A stretch of DNA of 64,000 nucleotides, from assembly GCA_040218415.1 (NCBI GenBank), contig JAVJRN010000021.1:124001-188000 (forward strand), read 5' to 3'. Below the pieces are notes generated by a model. That model saw only the letters and a list, made by a program, of their open reading frames with translations. It was not told where the DNA came from and searched no databases. This DNA comes from JAVJRN01 sp040218415 (GTDB lineage: Bacteria; Bacteroidota; Bacteroidia; Cytophagales; Cyclobacteriaceae). Below, piece after piece: positions 1 to 8,202 of this stretch. Each line of letters starts with the position of its first letter. The first letter of the stretch is position 1. The position numbers and the translations under genes are program-made.

Positions 1-507
1 ATTTGGCACAATAAATGGATAATCGCTTTCTCTTAAAGTTTTCTCTATTTCAAAACCCTCGGGTAACTCTCTCAGTTCTGTTAAAATATCTTTCAAACTA
101 AGAAGCAATGATCTTCCTCCACCGCATAGTGCTTTTTTCAACGTAAGCAGGCCAAAATAATCTTCAGGATATTCACTGTATTGACTATCTGTATGGAGCT
201 CGGCTTCATGACTATGCTCCGAGTAAGTCTTAATCAAACTATCCGATTTCGGATTACTTTTGATGTCCCAAATAATAGAATTTTGACCATCGTGAGATAT
301 TGGCTGGCCAATTTCCTCGGAGATTTCTAAAAATACTCTTTTAGAACTCACTATATCAGAAAGTTCACTGTAGAAATTTCTGATGACGATATACCCTTCT
401 CCATCCAAAGCTTCTTTGACACATGATGCCAGATAAACTATTGAATCATTTGGATTGTAGTCTACATAGTTAATCTCAGATAAGACAGGTGGTTTAACAA
501 TACGCAT
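1..507 (-). CDS. TauD/TfdA-family Fe(II)/2-oxoglutarate dioxygenase, C-terminus cut by window edge
   Basis: The 169 visible residues start at an ATG (507-505) that shares one base with the TAA of the glycosyltransferase upstream (TAATG), so translation is probably coupled. The fold start resembles TauD/TfdA and clavaminate-synthase-like oxygenases. The facial-triad HxD is visible as HTD at residues 105-107, preceded by an acidic loop and followed by a GGGRSLL strand. The distal His and the Arg that binds 2-oxoglutarate would lie beyond the left edge. Members hydroxylate or oxidatively cleave small molecules, often free or carrier-bound amino acids. As the last visible gene of a sugar/acyl-modifying operon it is probably a tailoring hydroxylase; the substrate is unknown. 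Confidence 0.75.
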   Translation of the reverse strand, partial: MRIVKPPVLSEINYVDYNPNDSIVYLASCVKEALDGEGYIVIRNFYSELSDIVSSKRVFLEISEEIGQPISHDGQNSIIWDIKSNPKSDSLIKTYSEHSHEAELHTDSQYSEYPEDYFGLLTLKKALCGGGRSLLLSLKDILTELRELPEGFEIEKTLRESDYPFIVPN

Positions 508-1520
508 TATACACTCTTTAATTTATTTATAACTAGGTTGAAAAGGATTGACATGACACTTTGACCTCCTTTTTTTGCAGATACATACCCCGCTTTCATA
601 TATTGCCAACAAACTATCTTATCATCTCTTAGAGATTGATAAAATTGGCGAATGTAGGAGGTAGCAATAGCGTGATGGATATGGTGGTTTGGCTTATTCC
701 TCTCGGACAAATATTCCAAAACATATTTTTTTGCGGTCATCGGCCTTTCAAATTGCAATTTTTTTGAGGCTGTGCTGTGGACTCCTCCGGAATGCAAGCG
801 ATAAATAGCAGGTTTTATGTCATGAAAATAACATGCATATCCAAATTCACTCAGTTTGCCAATCAAAATATGATCTCCACACAAGATATTTTTCATTCCA
901 TCATCATACTTCTCAACGAGATGGTTTCTATATACGATGGTGAGTGTAGGCATCACGTCATCAAAAAATCGGTCAATCGGGATTATAGATGTTTCTTTCG
1001 CTATTTTCGGTAAAGTGCGGTCGTATTGTTGAGTGTTTTCATAATAATAGGTCATCCGGTGATAAGAGAGGACACAATCCTTATCACGCTCCATGAATTC
1101 CACCTTTTTCTGAAGTGTATATTCGTCTGTCCAGTAGTCATCCGTTTCACACAGTGAAATGTATTTACTGCTAATACAAAAATTAGAATAAACACTATTG
1201 AAAAGGCCTGTAGGCTTTCCTTCAATCTCAATATTGTTTTCGCGAGAATTAAGTAACAACCTTATCTTATCGGGATATTTCTGAGCATATTCAATACAGA
1301 TCTCTCTTGTACCATCACTTGATTCGTCTTCAGCAATCACAATTTCAAAATCAAAAGTGGTTTTCTGCGCGAGGATCGAATCAAGACACTGCCTTACGAA
1401 GTTTGCATGATTGTACGATATCACTCTTACTGAAACTAGTGGGCCTTTTTCCCTCAAATTATTTGGGTACTCTATGACCGGCTTTTTTTGATACTTATCT
1501 TTAAATTCTTGGAAATTCAT
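507..1520 (-). CDS. GT2-family glycosyltransferase
   Basis: A 337-residue cytoplasmic GT-A enzyme. After the N-terminal strand (SVRVISYNHANFV, about residues 30-42) comes the nucleotide-binding EDESSDGT (64-71) and the metal-binding ETDDYW (125-130). Both are hallmarks of family 2 transferases that move a sugar from a nucleotide donor to an O-antigen or exopolysaccharide acceptor. The start at 1520 is preferred because the open frame upstream of it lies inside the dioxygenase gene; this leaves a 4-bp gap to that gene's TGA. No membrane segment is apparent. It is probably the transferase that uses the sugar built by the aminotransferase at 4390-5490, by context only. Confidence 0.85.
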   Translation of the reverse strand: MNFQEFKDKYQKKPVIEYPNNLREKGPLVSVRVISYNHANFVRQCLDSILAQKTTFDFEIVIAEDESSDGTREICIEYAQKYPDKIRLLLNSRENNIEIEGKPTGLFNSVYSNFCISSKYISLCETDDYWTDEYTLQKKVEFMERDKDCVLSYHRMTYYYENTQQYDRTLPKIAKETSIIPIDRFFDDVMPTLTIVYRNHLVEKYDDGMKNILCGDHILIGKLSEFGYACYFHDIKPAIYRLHSGGVHSTASKKLQFERPMTAKKYVLEYLSERNKPNHHIHHAIATSYIRQFYQSLRDDKIVCWQYMKAGYVSAKKGGQSVMSILFNLVINKLKSV

Positions 1521-1524
1521 AACA

Positions 1525-2427
1525 TCAATCGTTTGCTCTCCAAAGTGATGGGAATAAATTAGGATCACTATAATCTGGATTTCCATCGCTATCCACTCCA
1601 CACATGTGATCGTAACCAATTTGAATTAGCTCCCCATTTTCTTTGAAAGCTTTTTGATATTTGTTTTGCCCGTCTTGAAAGTGAATTGCCAGTGCAATTC
1701 GCTCTTTATTACTCAAATTCGGCGAACTCGAATGTATCGTATGACAATTGTGAAAGCTTACCTGGCCTTGCTTTAGCAACATTGGAGATTTCACATGATC
1801 AGGTTTTTTTTCTGTAAGGAAAGATTCAAGCTCGCTCAAATCTTGATTATTGAATGAGAAAAAACGCTTCAAATTTTGTTCAACTACCCACGTATTACTC
1901 TCGTCTATGTGAGTCAATGTTCCCATATCTGGTTTTATATCTTGCAATGGAATCCAAGCTGTTAACATTTGATCAGAGCTACATGTGGGCCAGTATGCTT
2001 TATCAGAGTGCCAACCAACTATATTTTTAGCAGTGGTGTTCGTTGGCTTTTTATTGATCAGAGAATCTGCAAATAGTCTTATCTCATTCGTTCTGGCCAA
2101 TTTAGCTGCGGTTGCCACGATCAACTTATTAAATCCCAGTTCCTTCAGTTGCTTCTTTTGAAGTGTGACAAATTCATTGTTCAATAAAGTAGCTTCGCTA
2201 TTTGGCACATCATTGGCTACTCTTTCAGAAAGTTTAAAGTCAAAGTCAATTTTATTTTGATAAAACTCCTCAACTCCTTTTCTTGCCGCTGCTATCATGT
2301 AATCGTCCAAAATAACCGGGCTTACATACCAACCCTTTGATTCATATAATTGTACCTCTAGCTCTGTTGGGAGCAATTTCAATTGATCCTCGGATAAATC
2401 AGGAAATAATACACTATCTGCGATCAT
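1525..2427 (-). CDS. Phytanoyl-CoA dioxygenase (PhyH)-like Fe(II)/2-oxoglutarate oxygenase
   Basis: A 300-residue PhyH-family protein. The iron ligands can be read as HSD at residues 140-142 (in GWHSDKAYW) and His232 in HSSSPNLSN. Arg243 in KERIALAIH is the likely 2-oxoglutarate anchor. The spacing is normal for the family, so the enzyme should be active. Bacterial PhyH enzymes hydroxylate amino acids, lipids and secondary-metabolite intermediates, and the substrate cannot be read from sequence. It lies 3 bp after the ATP-grasp-like gene and 4 bp before the glycosyltransferase, inside one operon. A second, unrelated-subfamily 2-oxoglutarate oxygenase closes the same operon, which suggests two oxidative steps on one product. 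Confidence 0.85.
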   Translation of the reverse strand: MIADSVLFPDLSEDQLKLLPTELEVQLYESKGWYVSPVILDDYMIAAARKGVEEFYQNKIDFDFKLSERVANDVPNSEATLLNNEFVTLQKKQLKELGFNKLIVATAAKLARTNEIRLFADSLINKKPTNTTAKNIVGWHSDKAYWPTCSSDQMLTAWIPLQDIKPDMGTLTHIDESNTWVVEQNLKRFFSFNNQDLSELESFLTEKKPDHVKSPMLLKQGQVSFHNCHTIHSSSPNLSNKERIALAIHFQDGQNKYQKAFKENGELIQIGYDHMCGVDSDGNPDYSDPNLFPSLWRAND

Positions 2428-2430
2428 ATA

Positions 2431-3645
2431 TCAACCTATTATGTTTGTGAAATTATATTCTGACGGAATAGTATCATTTTCAAGTATCAAAGAAGTCATT
2501 TTTCTGTGATCCACCTTATTAATTACTTGGTAGGAGGATGTGCGAAAATCTCCAAATCCAAAGTAGTTATCATCGAAAAAAAGTAACGTTCCTGTCACAT
2601 AATCATTAAAAGGCACCCCTTTAATCGTTCCTTTCATTGTTTTTTGATGTATCCACTCTTGTAATACATATTCCTCCAGATCAAGGGCTACAAACAATTC
2701 TTGCCAGTCAGTATTGTTAAGGGTTACGCCTGCGTAGATCTGCTGGCTCTTGCCAAGGGATTTATGCTTTAGGATCCAATGATCTTTATTTAACAAAGCG
2801 TCAGCCCATAAGTCGGGTCTTTCTGAGTGTGAATAAGTCGGAATATAAAACTTGCTAAAATGTTCTTTTTCCGCCTGATCCAACACAGCGTTTTGTAGGC
2901 GTTCATTACCAATGACTGAAAAAAAGCGCTTATCGTGTATGAGAAAAACTGTTCTAAGATCATTGAACACTCCCACTTTCGACAGCTGAGCTATTGTCTC
3001 ATCATGAAGTGAAAGAATCTCATCAAAACCCAGCTCACTAATCACAAACGCATTTTCCATCTGATCTAGATATTGAGAGAGATCACGATAGTTTATTTTA
3101 TAAACAGGTAATCCAATCCTTTCGAAAATGGGTTGAAATATTCTCGACTCATTTTTAATATCAGCTCCGACGATCACATAAATACGCTGTTTATTTTCTA
3201 GGTATTTCTCTAAATAACTATATATCCCTTCGTATGGGTCACTGGTTAACAGTTGTGGGCATTTCGATGCTTTATATTCTTGAGAAATGTTGTTTATCAA
3301 TGAACTTAAAAAAATGCCATTCATACCAAATCGACAGGTAATTTCGATGATCCGTGGCTTCAAATGACTATCAAACACAAAGTCCGTTCTATATGTACCC
3401 GGCCTATAAGGCTTTTCACTCACAATTTTCAGCACTTCCTCGATCCTTTCATTTACAGGCATCAGTGACTTAAATGAATCATAATTATTCACAAAGTGAG
3501 TAATGAGTTTGTACATTATTTTTTGCAGCTTCAGCAAGTCTTCATGGTAGCTTTTTTTGATAACTAGTGGTTCGTCAAAAATCCAAGTCCGGTGATACTC
3601 TTTATAATCTTCTACATACTTACTCACAGAAGCTTGAATCGTCAT
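2431..3645 (-). CDS. ATP-grasp-like (possibly circularly permuted) ligase candidate
   Basis: A 404-residue soluble protein not assigned with certainty. An early segment (YRTDFVFDSHLKPRIIEITC, about residues 85-105) resembles the metal-binding acidic strand of circularly permuted ATP-grasp and glutathionylspermidine-synthase-like enzymes. A later segment (HWILKHKSLGKSQQIYAG, about 290-307) resembles the ATP-contacting Lys and flexible loop, and VLQEWIHQ (about 327) the following strand. If correct, it would join a carboxylate to an amine using ATP. ATG 3645 is preferred; a GTG at 3654 overlaps the WbqC stop. Its place between WbqC and a dioxygenase suits attachment of an amino acid or acyl group to an amino sugar, which is inference. 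Confidence 0.5.
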   Translation of the reverse strand: MTIQASVSKYVEDYKEYHRTWIFDEPLVIKKSYHEDLLKLQKIMYKLITHFVNNYDSFKSLMPVNERIEEVLKIVSEKPYRPGTYRTDFVFDSHLKPRIIEITCRFGMNGIFLSSLINNISQEYKASKCPQLLTSDPYEGIYSYLEKYLENKQRIYVIVGADIKNESRIFQPIFERIGLPVYKINYRDLSQYLDQMENAFVISELGFDEILSLHDETIAQLSKVGVFNDLRTVFLIHDKRFFSVIGNERLQNAVLDQAEKEHFSKFYIPTYSHSERPDLWADALLNKDHWILKHKSLGKSQQIYAGVTLNNTDWQELFVALDLEEYVLQEWIHQKTMKGTIKGVPFNDYVTGTLLFFDDNYFGFGDFRTSSYQVINKVDHRKMTSLILENDTIPSEYNFTNIIG

Positions 3646-3646
3646 T

Positions 3647-4393
3647 TTACTCACCGCTTACCATTTTATAGTTTGCCAACACATCTTTTGTTTTTTCAAT
3701 ACCCATGTGCATAAGACAATCTAATATGGAGAGATTGGGCACATGATCAAATTTGAACTGAGCGTAGCTAGGTATATTCGGTTGAATAAACCTCAAGTCC
3801 ATATTGTATAACTCAAAGTCTTCAGTTTTATATAGTTGCTGACCTCCAGGTGGGTTGATATATGTGGTTGCTCCATATACCTTGCATACCTCAATAACTC
3901 GGGCTGTCATATCTGAAACTTCCTTCTTCGTGTTTTTTAAAAGTTTCTGTTCAATTTCTTGCTGTTGTTCTTCTTCGTATACAATTCTTGTTTTAACATC
4001 CAAAAAATCACACAGTTGGCGGATAACAACGGAGTTTAAAGTAGTCACAAAATCAAAAGGCACATTTAATACGCTTTTAAGAAATGAAAAAATGTCATCA
4101 AAATGTACAGCTCTTTTGTAATTATAATAGACTAACTGGAGAAGCTTTTCTTGCCACTTCTTATCATTGTCTACTCGAATTTCAGAGATAAGCTTATTGG
4201 AACTTTGAGATTTTAACGGAACATTGATATTCACTGGCAAGCCGTTTCCAGCATCCAATATTCTATTTCTAGCAATCCACCCTTTTTTTCGGAACGATAC
4301 TCTATCGTAAATAACAAACGTATCACACGATGATATCAACTGAAAATATCCTAGATAAGGAAAAAAATAAGGTTGCATAATACCTATTTTCAT
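3647..4393 (-). CDS. wbqC: WbqC family protein
   Basis: A 248-residue protein opening with MKIGIMQPYFFPYLGYFQL, the signature of the WbqC-like family found in O-antigen and other surface-polysaccharide loci. The family's molecular activity is not firmly established; members sit beside dideoxy-amino-sugar genes and are suspected to modify amino sugars or amino acids. No signal peptide or membrane segment is seen. It overlaps the upstream aminotransferase by 4 bp (ATGA). The downstream ligase candidate begins 1 bp after its stop, so all three are probably co-translated. Confidence 0.88.
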   Translation of the reverse strand: MKIGIMQPYFFPYLGYFQLISSCDTFVIYDRVSFRKKGWIARNRILDAGNGLPVNINVPLKSQSSNKLISEIRVDNDKKWQEKLLQLVYYNYKRAVHFDDIFSFLKSVLNVPFDFVTTLNSVVIRQLCDFLDVKTRIVYEEEQQQEIEQKLLKNTKKEVSDMTARVIEVCKVYGATTYINPPGGQQLYKTEDFELYNMDLRFIQPNIPSYAQFKFDHVPNLSILDCLMHMGIEKTKDVLANYKMVSGE

Positions 4394-5490
4394 CCTGCCA
4401 GTTGTAGTATTTTTTTATGAACTACGGTGTTGATAATTTTAACAATCTGATGCACATCTGCCATATCAATCTCCGCAGATAAGGGTAAACACAGGATTCT
4501 TTCTGAAATCATCTCTGATACTGGCATGTGCATGCCGCTGAGGTAAGAGACAGTATTGAGAGACGGATAAAAATATCTTCTTGGAAAAATATCAAGTTTT
4601 GATAATTCATCAATGCAAGCATGCAACATTGTTGAGTCCTCAAAAATTATTGGGAAATAGCTATAATTCCACTCTGTAAATTCCCTGATGCGTAGGGTAG
4701 ATATTTGACCCCAGTTGATCTTCTTTTTATACTCCTCTACTACGGCCTTTCGATGGCCTATTATTTCCTTCATGTTGGGCAAAACACTTAAACCCATAGC
4801 CGCCTGTAACTCCGACATTTTAGCATTAATACCCATTCCGTCAAACTCATATTGTGACGTATGACCAAAATTTGCTGCTAGTTTCAGTCTTTCTCTTAAA
4901 CTTTCTTCTTTTATAAAGACGGCACCTCCTTCGGCAGTATGAAAGAGCTTAGTCGCGTGAAAGCTACAAGTGCTTATATCTCCAAAATCAAAAATTGACT
5001 TCCCCTTGTACCTAACACCAAAAGCATGTGCCGCGTCGAAAATCAACATTAAACCATACTTAGTAGCAATCTCCTGTAGCGCTTCAATATTACAAGGATT
5101 TCCGAAAACGTGAGTCACCAAGATCGCTTTCGTTTTTGATGTAATAGCCTGCCCAACTAACGATTCATTTATACAGAGGTATTCCTCATCGATATCAACA
5201 AAGATTGGTTTACAATTTTGCCAAACAATAGCTGCTGAAGTGGCTATATAGCTAAATGGCGTGGTGATCACTTCATAATCAGAACCCAAACTTCTTAAAG
5301 CTAGCTGTAATGGAACCGTACCATTGTTACAAAGCATGATATTATCCACTTCAAGATACTTCTTTAGCTTCATGGCCAATTCCAAAGAGAGTTCGCCGTG
5401 ATTCGTGAGTTGCCCGCTCTCCCATATCCTCTTCATATAGTCATGAAACAATTCGATATTGGGTAAGAAGGTTTTGGTAACGTTAATCAA
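4390..5490 (-). CDS. DegT/DnrJ/EryC1/StrS-family PLP aminotransferase (sugar 4-aminotransferase type)
   Basis: A 366-residue fold-type-I aminotransferase. Lys181 in FHATKLFHT is the PLP Schiff-base lysine, and NNGTVPLQLAL and FDAAHAFGVR are the usual cofactor-pocket strands. The sequence is most like transaminases that make dTDP-4-amino-4,6-dideoxy sugars for surface glycans. The conserved N-terminus (INVTKTFLP) starts directly after a TTG at 5490; an in-frame TAA lies two codons upstream and no ATG is available, so TTG is the likely start. It is the first gene of the accessory operon and supplies the amino sugar that its neighbours may acylate, oxidise and transfer. The exact sugar nucleotide is not determinable. 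Confidence 0.88.
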   Translation of the reverse strand: MINVTKTFLPNIELFHDYMKRIWESGQLTNHGELSLELAMKLKKYLEVDNIMLCNNGTVPLQLALRSLGSDYEVITTPFSYIATSAAIVWQNCKPIFVDIDEEYLCINESLVGQAITSKTKAILVTHVFGNPCNIEALQEIATKYGLMLIFDAAHAFGVRYKGKSIFDFGDISTCSFHATKLFHTAEGGAVFIKEESLRERLKLAANFGHTSQYEFDGMGINAKMSELQAAMGLSVLPNMKEIIGHRKAVVEEYKKKINWGQISTLRIREFTEWNYSYFPIIFEDSTMLHACIDELSKLDIFPRRYFYPSLNTVSYLSGMHMPVSEMISERILCLPLSAEIDMADVHQIVKIINTVVHKKILQLAG

Positions 5491-5693
5491 AACTTAGGAT
5501 CGTAATTTTTTATTTGAGAGAGGCCTGAAAACTTAAATTTGGTAGAAAATATTTCCAAACCTTCGAAAATTCGATTAACCACATTTATTTATCGTTAAAT
5601 CAATAATACCACAGATAGAATGAAATCTTAACAAGTTCTAAAGCCCCATTGAAGCAACTAAAGTAAGGTCACGACTCGAATCAACAAGAATTA

Positions 5694-5751
5694 ATGTTCC
5701 GAAACTGCCCTATTATGTTCTGAAACTCCCCAATTATGCTCTGAGCGGAAG
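5694..5751. repeat. 21-bp tandem repeat, about 2.7 copies
   Basis: Two 21-bp units (5694-5714, 5715-5735) begin ATGTTC and share GAAACT and CCC at fixed positions. A partial third unit starts at 5736 (ATGCTCTGAGCGG). Such arrays occur at the ends of some insertion sequences and at operators; no transposase lies nearby. Confidence 0.7.
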
Positions 5752-6101
5752 TGTCACCCATTTTCCCTAGCTTATTACCACGATAATGATAATGAATTCA
5801 CTTTGGACTCTTTTAATATGCTATTATGGGGATAATCACCATTGTTTTATACGAACCAAAAGGAGAAGTAAACTCAGACTGTTTGGTCATTGATTCATTG
5901 AGCAGAGATTAAAGCTTTTAGAAGCTAAAGTTAAAACACGTATTAGTGACTAACTTTAAATCCCAGCAACACTTCTAAAAAGTTGAATCTAATTTTTAAA
6001 AAACTACATCAACATATTTTGTAGACTCCCAAAGCTTTAAAAGAAGTCTTCCCAAGATTTTCAACACTTGAAAAACTGTCCGCACAAGAATATAAACCCC
6101 A

Positions 6102-6125
6102 TAAAAAAAGCCCCATTCGGGGCTT
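6102..6125 (-). terminator. Intrinsic terminator of rpoD
   Basis: On the minus strand a 7-bp stem, AAGCCCC/GGGGCTT with loop GAAT, is followed by a T-run. It starts 7 bp after the rpoD stop. Confidence 0.9.
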
Positions 6126-6131
6126 AAGATA

Positions 6132-7004
6132 TTAATTAGCTACAAACTCTTTTAATCTCCTGTTTTTACCAGGCTCTCTCAATTTTTGTAAAGCTTTTTC
6201 TCTTATTTGTCTTACTCGCTCTCGAGTCAGTCCCATTGCATCGCCAATTTCCTCTAACGTGTATGGATTGTCATGGCCTATACCAAAACTCATCATGATC
6301 ACTTCTCTTTCTCTTGCGGTCAAAGTAGACAAGGCTCTTAATGTTTCTACTTTCAAGGAATCGTTAAAAACCAATTCCCCATCAGTAGGACCAGTAGTTT
6401 GGTTTTCGAGCACATCAAGTAATGATCCAGACTCATCTTCTCCAAAAGGCGCGTCCATTGACATTTGTTTTACTTCGGCACCCAAAGTGTTTCTTACCTC
6501 ACTTGGTTTCATGTCAAGTATTTCGGCTAACTCTTCTTCTGTTGGTTCCCGCTCAAACTGCTGCTCTAACTCGGCGTAAGCTCTTCTAATCTGATTAATG
6601 GCTCCAGATTTGTTCATTGGCAAGCGAACAATTCGAGATTGCTCGGCCAGTGCTTGCATGATTGATTGTCTAATCCACCATACAGCATAAGAAATGAATT
6701 TAAACCCTTTGGTTTCATCAAATTTCTTAGCTGCTTTGATCAAACCAAGATTTCCTTCGTTGATCAAGTCATTCAATGGAAGGCTTCTATTTTGATATTG
6801 TTTTGCTACTGATACCACAAATCTTAAGTTTGCTTTTACCAGTTTCTCTAAGGCAAGCTCATCTCCCTCGCGAATACGTTTTGCCAAAGTCACCTCCTCA
6901 TCGGGTGTGATCATTGGAACATTACTCACCTCAGTGAAATATTTCTCCAATGTATGGCTTTCTCTTCTGTTGGTAATCGACTGGGTAATCTTGAGTTGTC
7001 GCAT
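6132..7004 (-). CDS. rpoD: Primary sigma-70 factor RpoD/SigA (short Bacteroidota type)
   Basis: A 290-residue housekeeping sigma factor. Region 1.2 (about 18-50) precedes region 2, with the core-binding and -10-melting helices (RFVVSVAKQYQNR, NLGLIKAAKKFD, YAVWWIRQSI, about 60-135). Region 3 follows (about 140-215), then region 4 with the -35-reading helix-turn-helix (TLEEIGDAMGLTRERVRQI, about 250-270). Region 1.1 is missing, as is normal for Bacteroidota primary sigma factors of about 287-290 residues. It is monocistronic, with its own promoter (7050-7080) and terminator (6102-6125). It directs RNA polymerase to promoters of the -33/-7 type seen elsewhere in the window. Confidence 0.97.
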   Translation of the reverse strand: MRQLKITQSITNRRESHTLEKYFTEVSNVPMITPDEEVTLAKRIREGDELALEKLVKANLRFVVSVAKQYQNRSLPLNDLINEGNLGLIKAAKKFDETKGFKFISYAVWWIRQSIMQALAEQSRIVRLPMNKSGAINQIRRAYAELEQQFEREPTEEELAEILDMKPSEVRNTLGAEVKQMSMDAPFGEDESGSLLDVLENQTTGPTDGELVFNDSLKVETLRALSTLTAREREVIMMSFGIGHDNPYTLEEIGDAMGLTRERVRQIREKALQKLREPGKNRRLKEFVAN

Positions 7005-7049
7005 ATATTAGTTGCTAAATTTAAATTTCAATTCTTAATGAACGAACCG

Positions 7050-7080
7050 CGAATATACGACTTTAGTAAATACCTGTCAA
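7050..7080 (-). promoter_or_regulatory. rpoD promoter, TTGACA-17-TATATT
   Basis: On the minus strand TTGACA (7080-7075) is separated by exactly 17 bp from TATATTCG (7057-7050). The predicted start lies about 40 nt upstream of the rpoD ATG. This is a near-canonical -35/-10 pair, rather than the usual Bacteroidota TTTG/TAnnTTTG. Confidence 0.65.
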
Positions 7081-7236
7081 CCTATTGCGGTACGATAACC
7101 TAAATTAAACCACATCTAGGCCTTTTAAGTTTCGCTAGAATGAAAATTAATAAAAGATGATCGTCCTATAAACTTGTTTCCTAAAGCATTAATGGTTAAT
7201 TTCTACCACTTATTTAACATTACTAAACCCCAAAAT

Positions 7237-7689
7237 ATGAATTTTACAGGCAAACGAGCAGCACCAACTGAGCAAGGTCAAAAGTATGAATCCGTATCAA
7301 AATATATGGCAAGGGATCTTTATACTTTCAAACCAGATCAACCCATTCATGAGGCCATTGACCTTATGCTAGAAAAGCGAATCTCAGGCGGACCCGTTCT
7401 CAATGAAGAAGGTGAACTTATCGGAATGTTATCGGAAAAAGATTGTTTAAAAATCATTGTTGACAGAGCTTATCATAACCAACCCAATCAGAAAAGTAAC
7501 GTCGAAGATTACATGACCAGAATGGTGGCCACAGTGGATATAGACAAAGATATCGTAGAAGTTGCCAACATGTTTTTGAGCACTAATTACAGAAGATTTC
7601 CTGTTGTTGAAAAAGGAAAACTCAAAGGTCAGGTGAGTCGCCGTGATATTATGCGCGCCACTCGCGAGCTGAAAGGCACCACTTGGTAA
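7237..7689 (+). CDS. CBS-domain pair protein
   Basis: A 150-residue cytoplasmic protein made almost entirely of two CBS motifs (about residues 20-80 and 90-147). The first ends in GELIGMLSEKDCLKII and the second in KLKGQVSRRDIMRA. Stand-alone CBS pairs bind adenine nucleotides and act as energy-state sensors on partner proteins; no partner is evident here. The frame is open further upstream, but ATG 7237 (MNFTGKRAAP) gives the size usual for these proteins in Bacteroidota. It is divergent from rpoD, and the NTF2-like gene follows 57 bp downstream. Confidence 0.82.
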   Translation: MNFTGKRAAPTEQGQKYESVSKYMARDLYTFKPDQPIHEAIDLMLEKRISGGPVLNEEGELIGMLSEKDCLKIIVDRAYHNQPNQKSNVEDYMTRMVATVDIDKDIVEVANMFLSTNYRRFPVVEKGKLKGQVSRRDIMRATRELKGTTW

Positions 7690-7746
7690 GGTCAATAATT
7701 TCCTTCAGAAAGCATTTCTTCAAATTTATTGACATTTCCAAAGCTA

Positions 7747-8115
7747 ATGAGCTATCTCGAAAAAGAAAGAGAATTACAAAGAATGATAAGTCTTGGGCTT
7801 ATGGTAGAGGCTTTTGAGAAATTCTACCATGAGGATGTAGTCATGATTGAAGCTACTGGTGAAGTAAAAGAGGGAAAGGCTTTTAATCGGACTTTTGCTC
7901 AAGAATGGATAGCTGCAATCGGACAAGTTCATAGCAATGGTGTCGAATCAATTACCTCGAACGAGGAACAAGGTATAACAATGGCAGAAACATGGATCGA
8001 CTTGACGTTCAAAGACGGAACCAGAATCAAGATGGAAGAGGTTTCCGTTAAACATTGGGATGGCGATTTGATCATCAAGGAAAGATTTTATTACAATACC
8101 GACATTGACGATTAA
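7747..8115 (+). CDS. SnoaL/NTF2-like small protein
   Basis: A 122-residue protein with the cone-fold pattern of SnoaL/NTF2-like proteins. A long N-terminal helix (MSYLEKERELQRMISLGLMVEAFEKFY) ends at a HEDVVMIEATGEVKEG turn. A four-stranded sheet follows, ending VSVKHWDGDLIIKERFYY. Such domains bind small hydrophobic ligands or act as isomerases, but no catalytic residue can be named here. ATG 7747 is chosen over an in-frame TTG six codons earlier. It is probably co-transcribed with the CBS gene and ends at the hairpin at 8203-8229. Confidence 0.7.
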   Translation: MSYLEKERELQRMISLGLMVEAFEKFYHEDVVMIEATGEVKEGKAFNRTFAQEWIAAIGQVHSNGVESITSNEEQGITMAETWIDLTFKDGTRIKMEEVSVKHWDGDLIIKERFYYNTDIDD

Positions 8116-8193
8116 GTGAAGCGAGGATTTTAGAAAGTCTTCAGAATTCTTATTCGAATACTTGTTATCCCAGTGATATTCAGAGAATGGCAG

Positions 8194-8201
8194 TACTTTT
8201 G
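8194..8201 (+). promoter_or_regulatory. Bacteroidota -7 box, TACTTTTG, for the DUF4197 gene
   Basis: TACTTTTG followed by CA matches the TAnnTTTG consensus, about 40 bp before the ATG at 8242. No good -33 TTTG was found. The predicted start lies inside the following terminator hairpin. Confidence 0.45.
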
Positions 8202-8202
8202 C

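Larger units (their letters stand above)
5491..6131. other. Gene-free intergenic region (641 bp)
   Basis: No convincing gene is present. The stretch contains a 21-bp tandem repeat (5694-5751), the rpoD terminator at its right end, and the unmapped promoter of the aminotransferase operon at its left. Open frames are short and lack family resemblance. Confidence 0.7.

Noticed and set aside
5641..5700. Possible tRNA remnant near the ACTCGAATCA stretch
   Set aside because: No acceptor or anticodon arms can be paired around it.
5640..5757. Short open frame across the 21-bp repeats that could be a decayed gene
   Set aside because: Only about 40 codons with no start and no recognisable family; the repeat itself explains the open frame.
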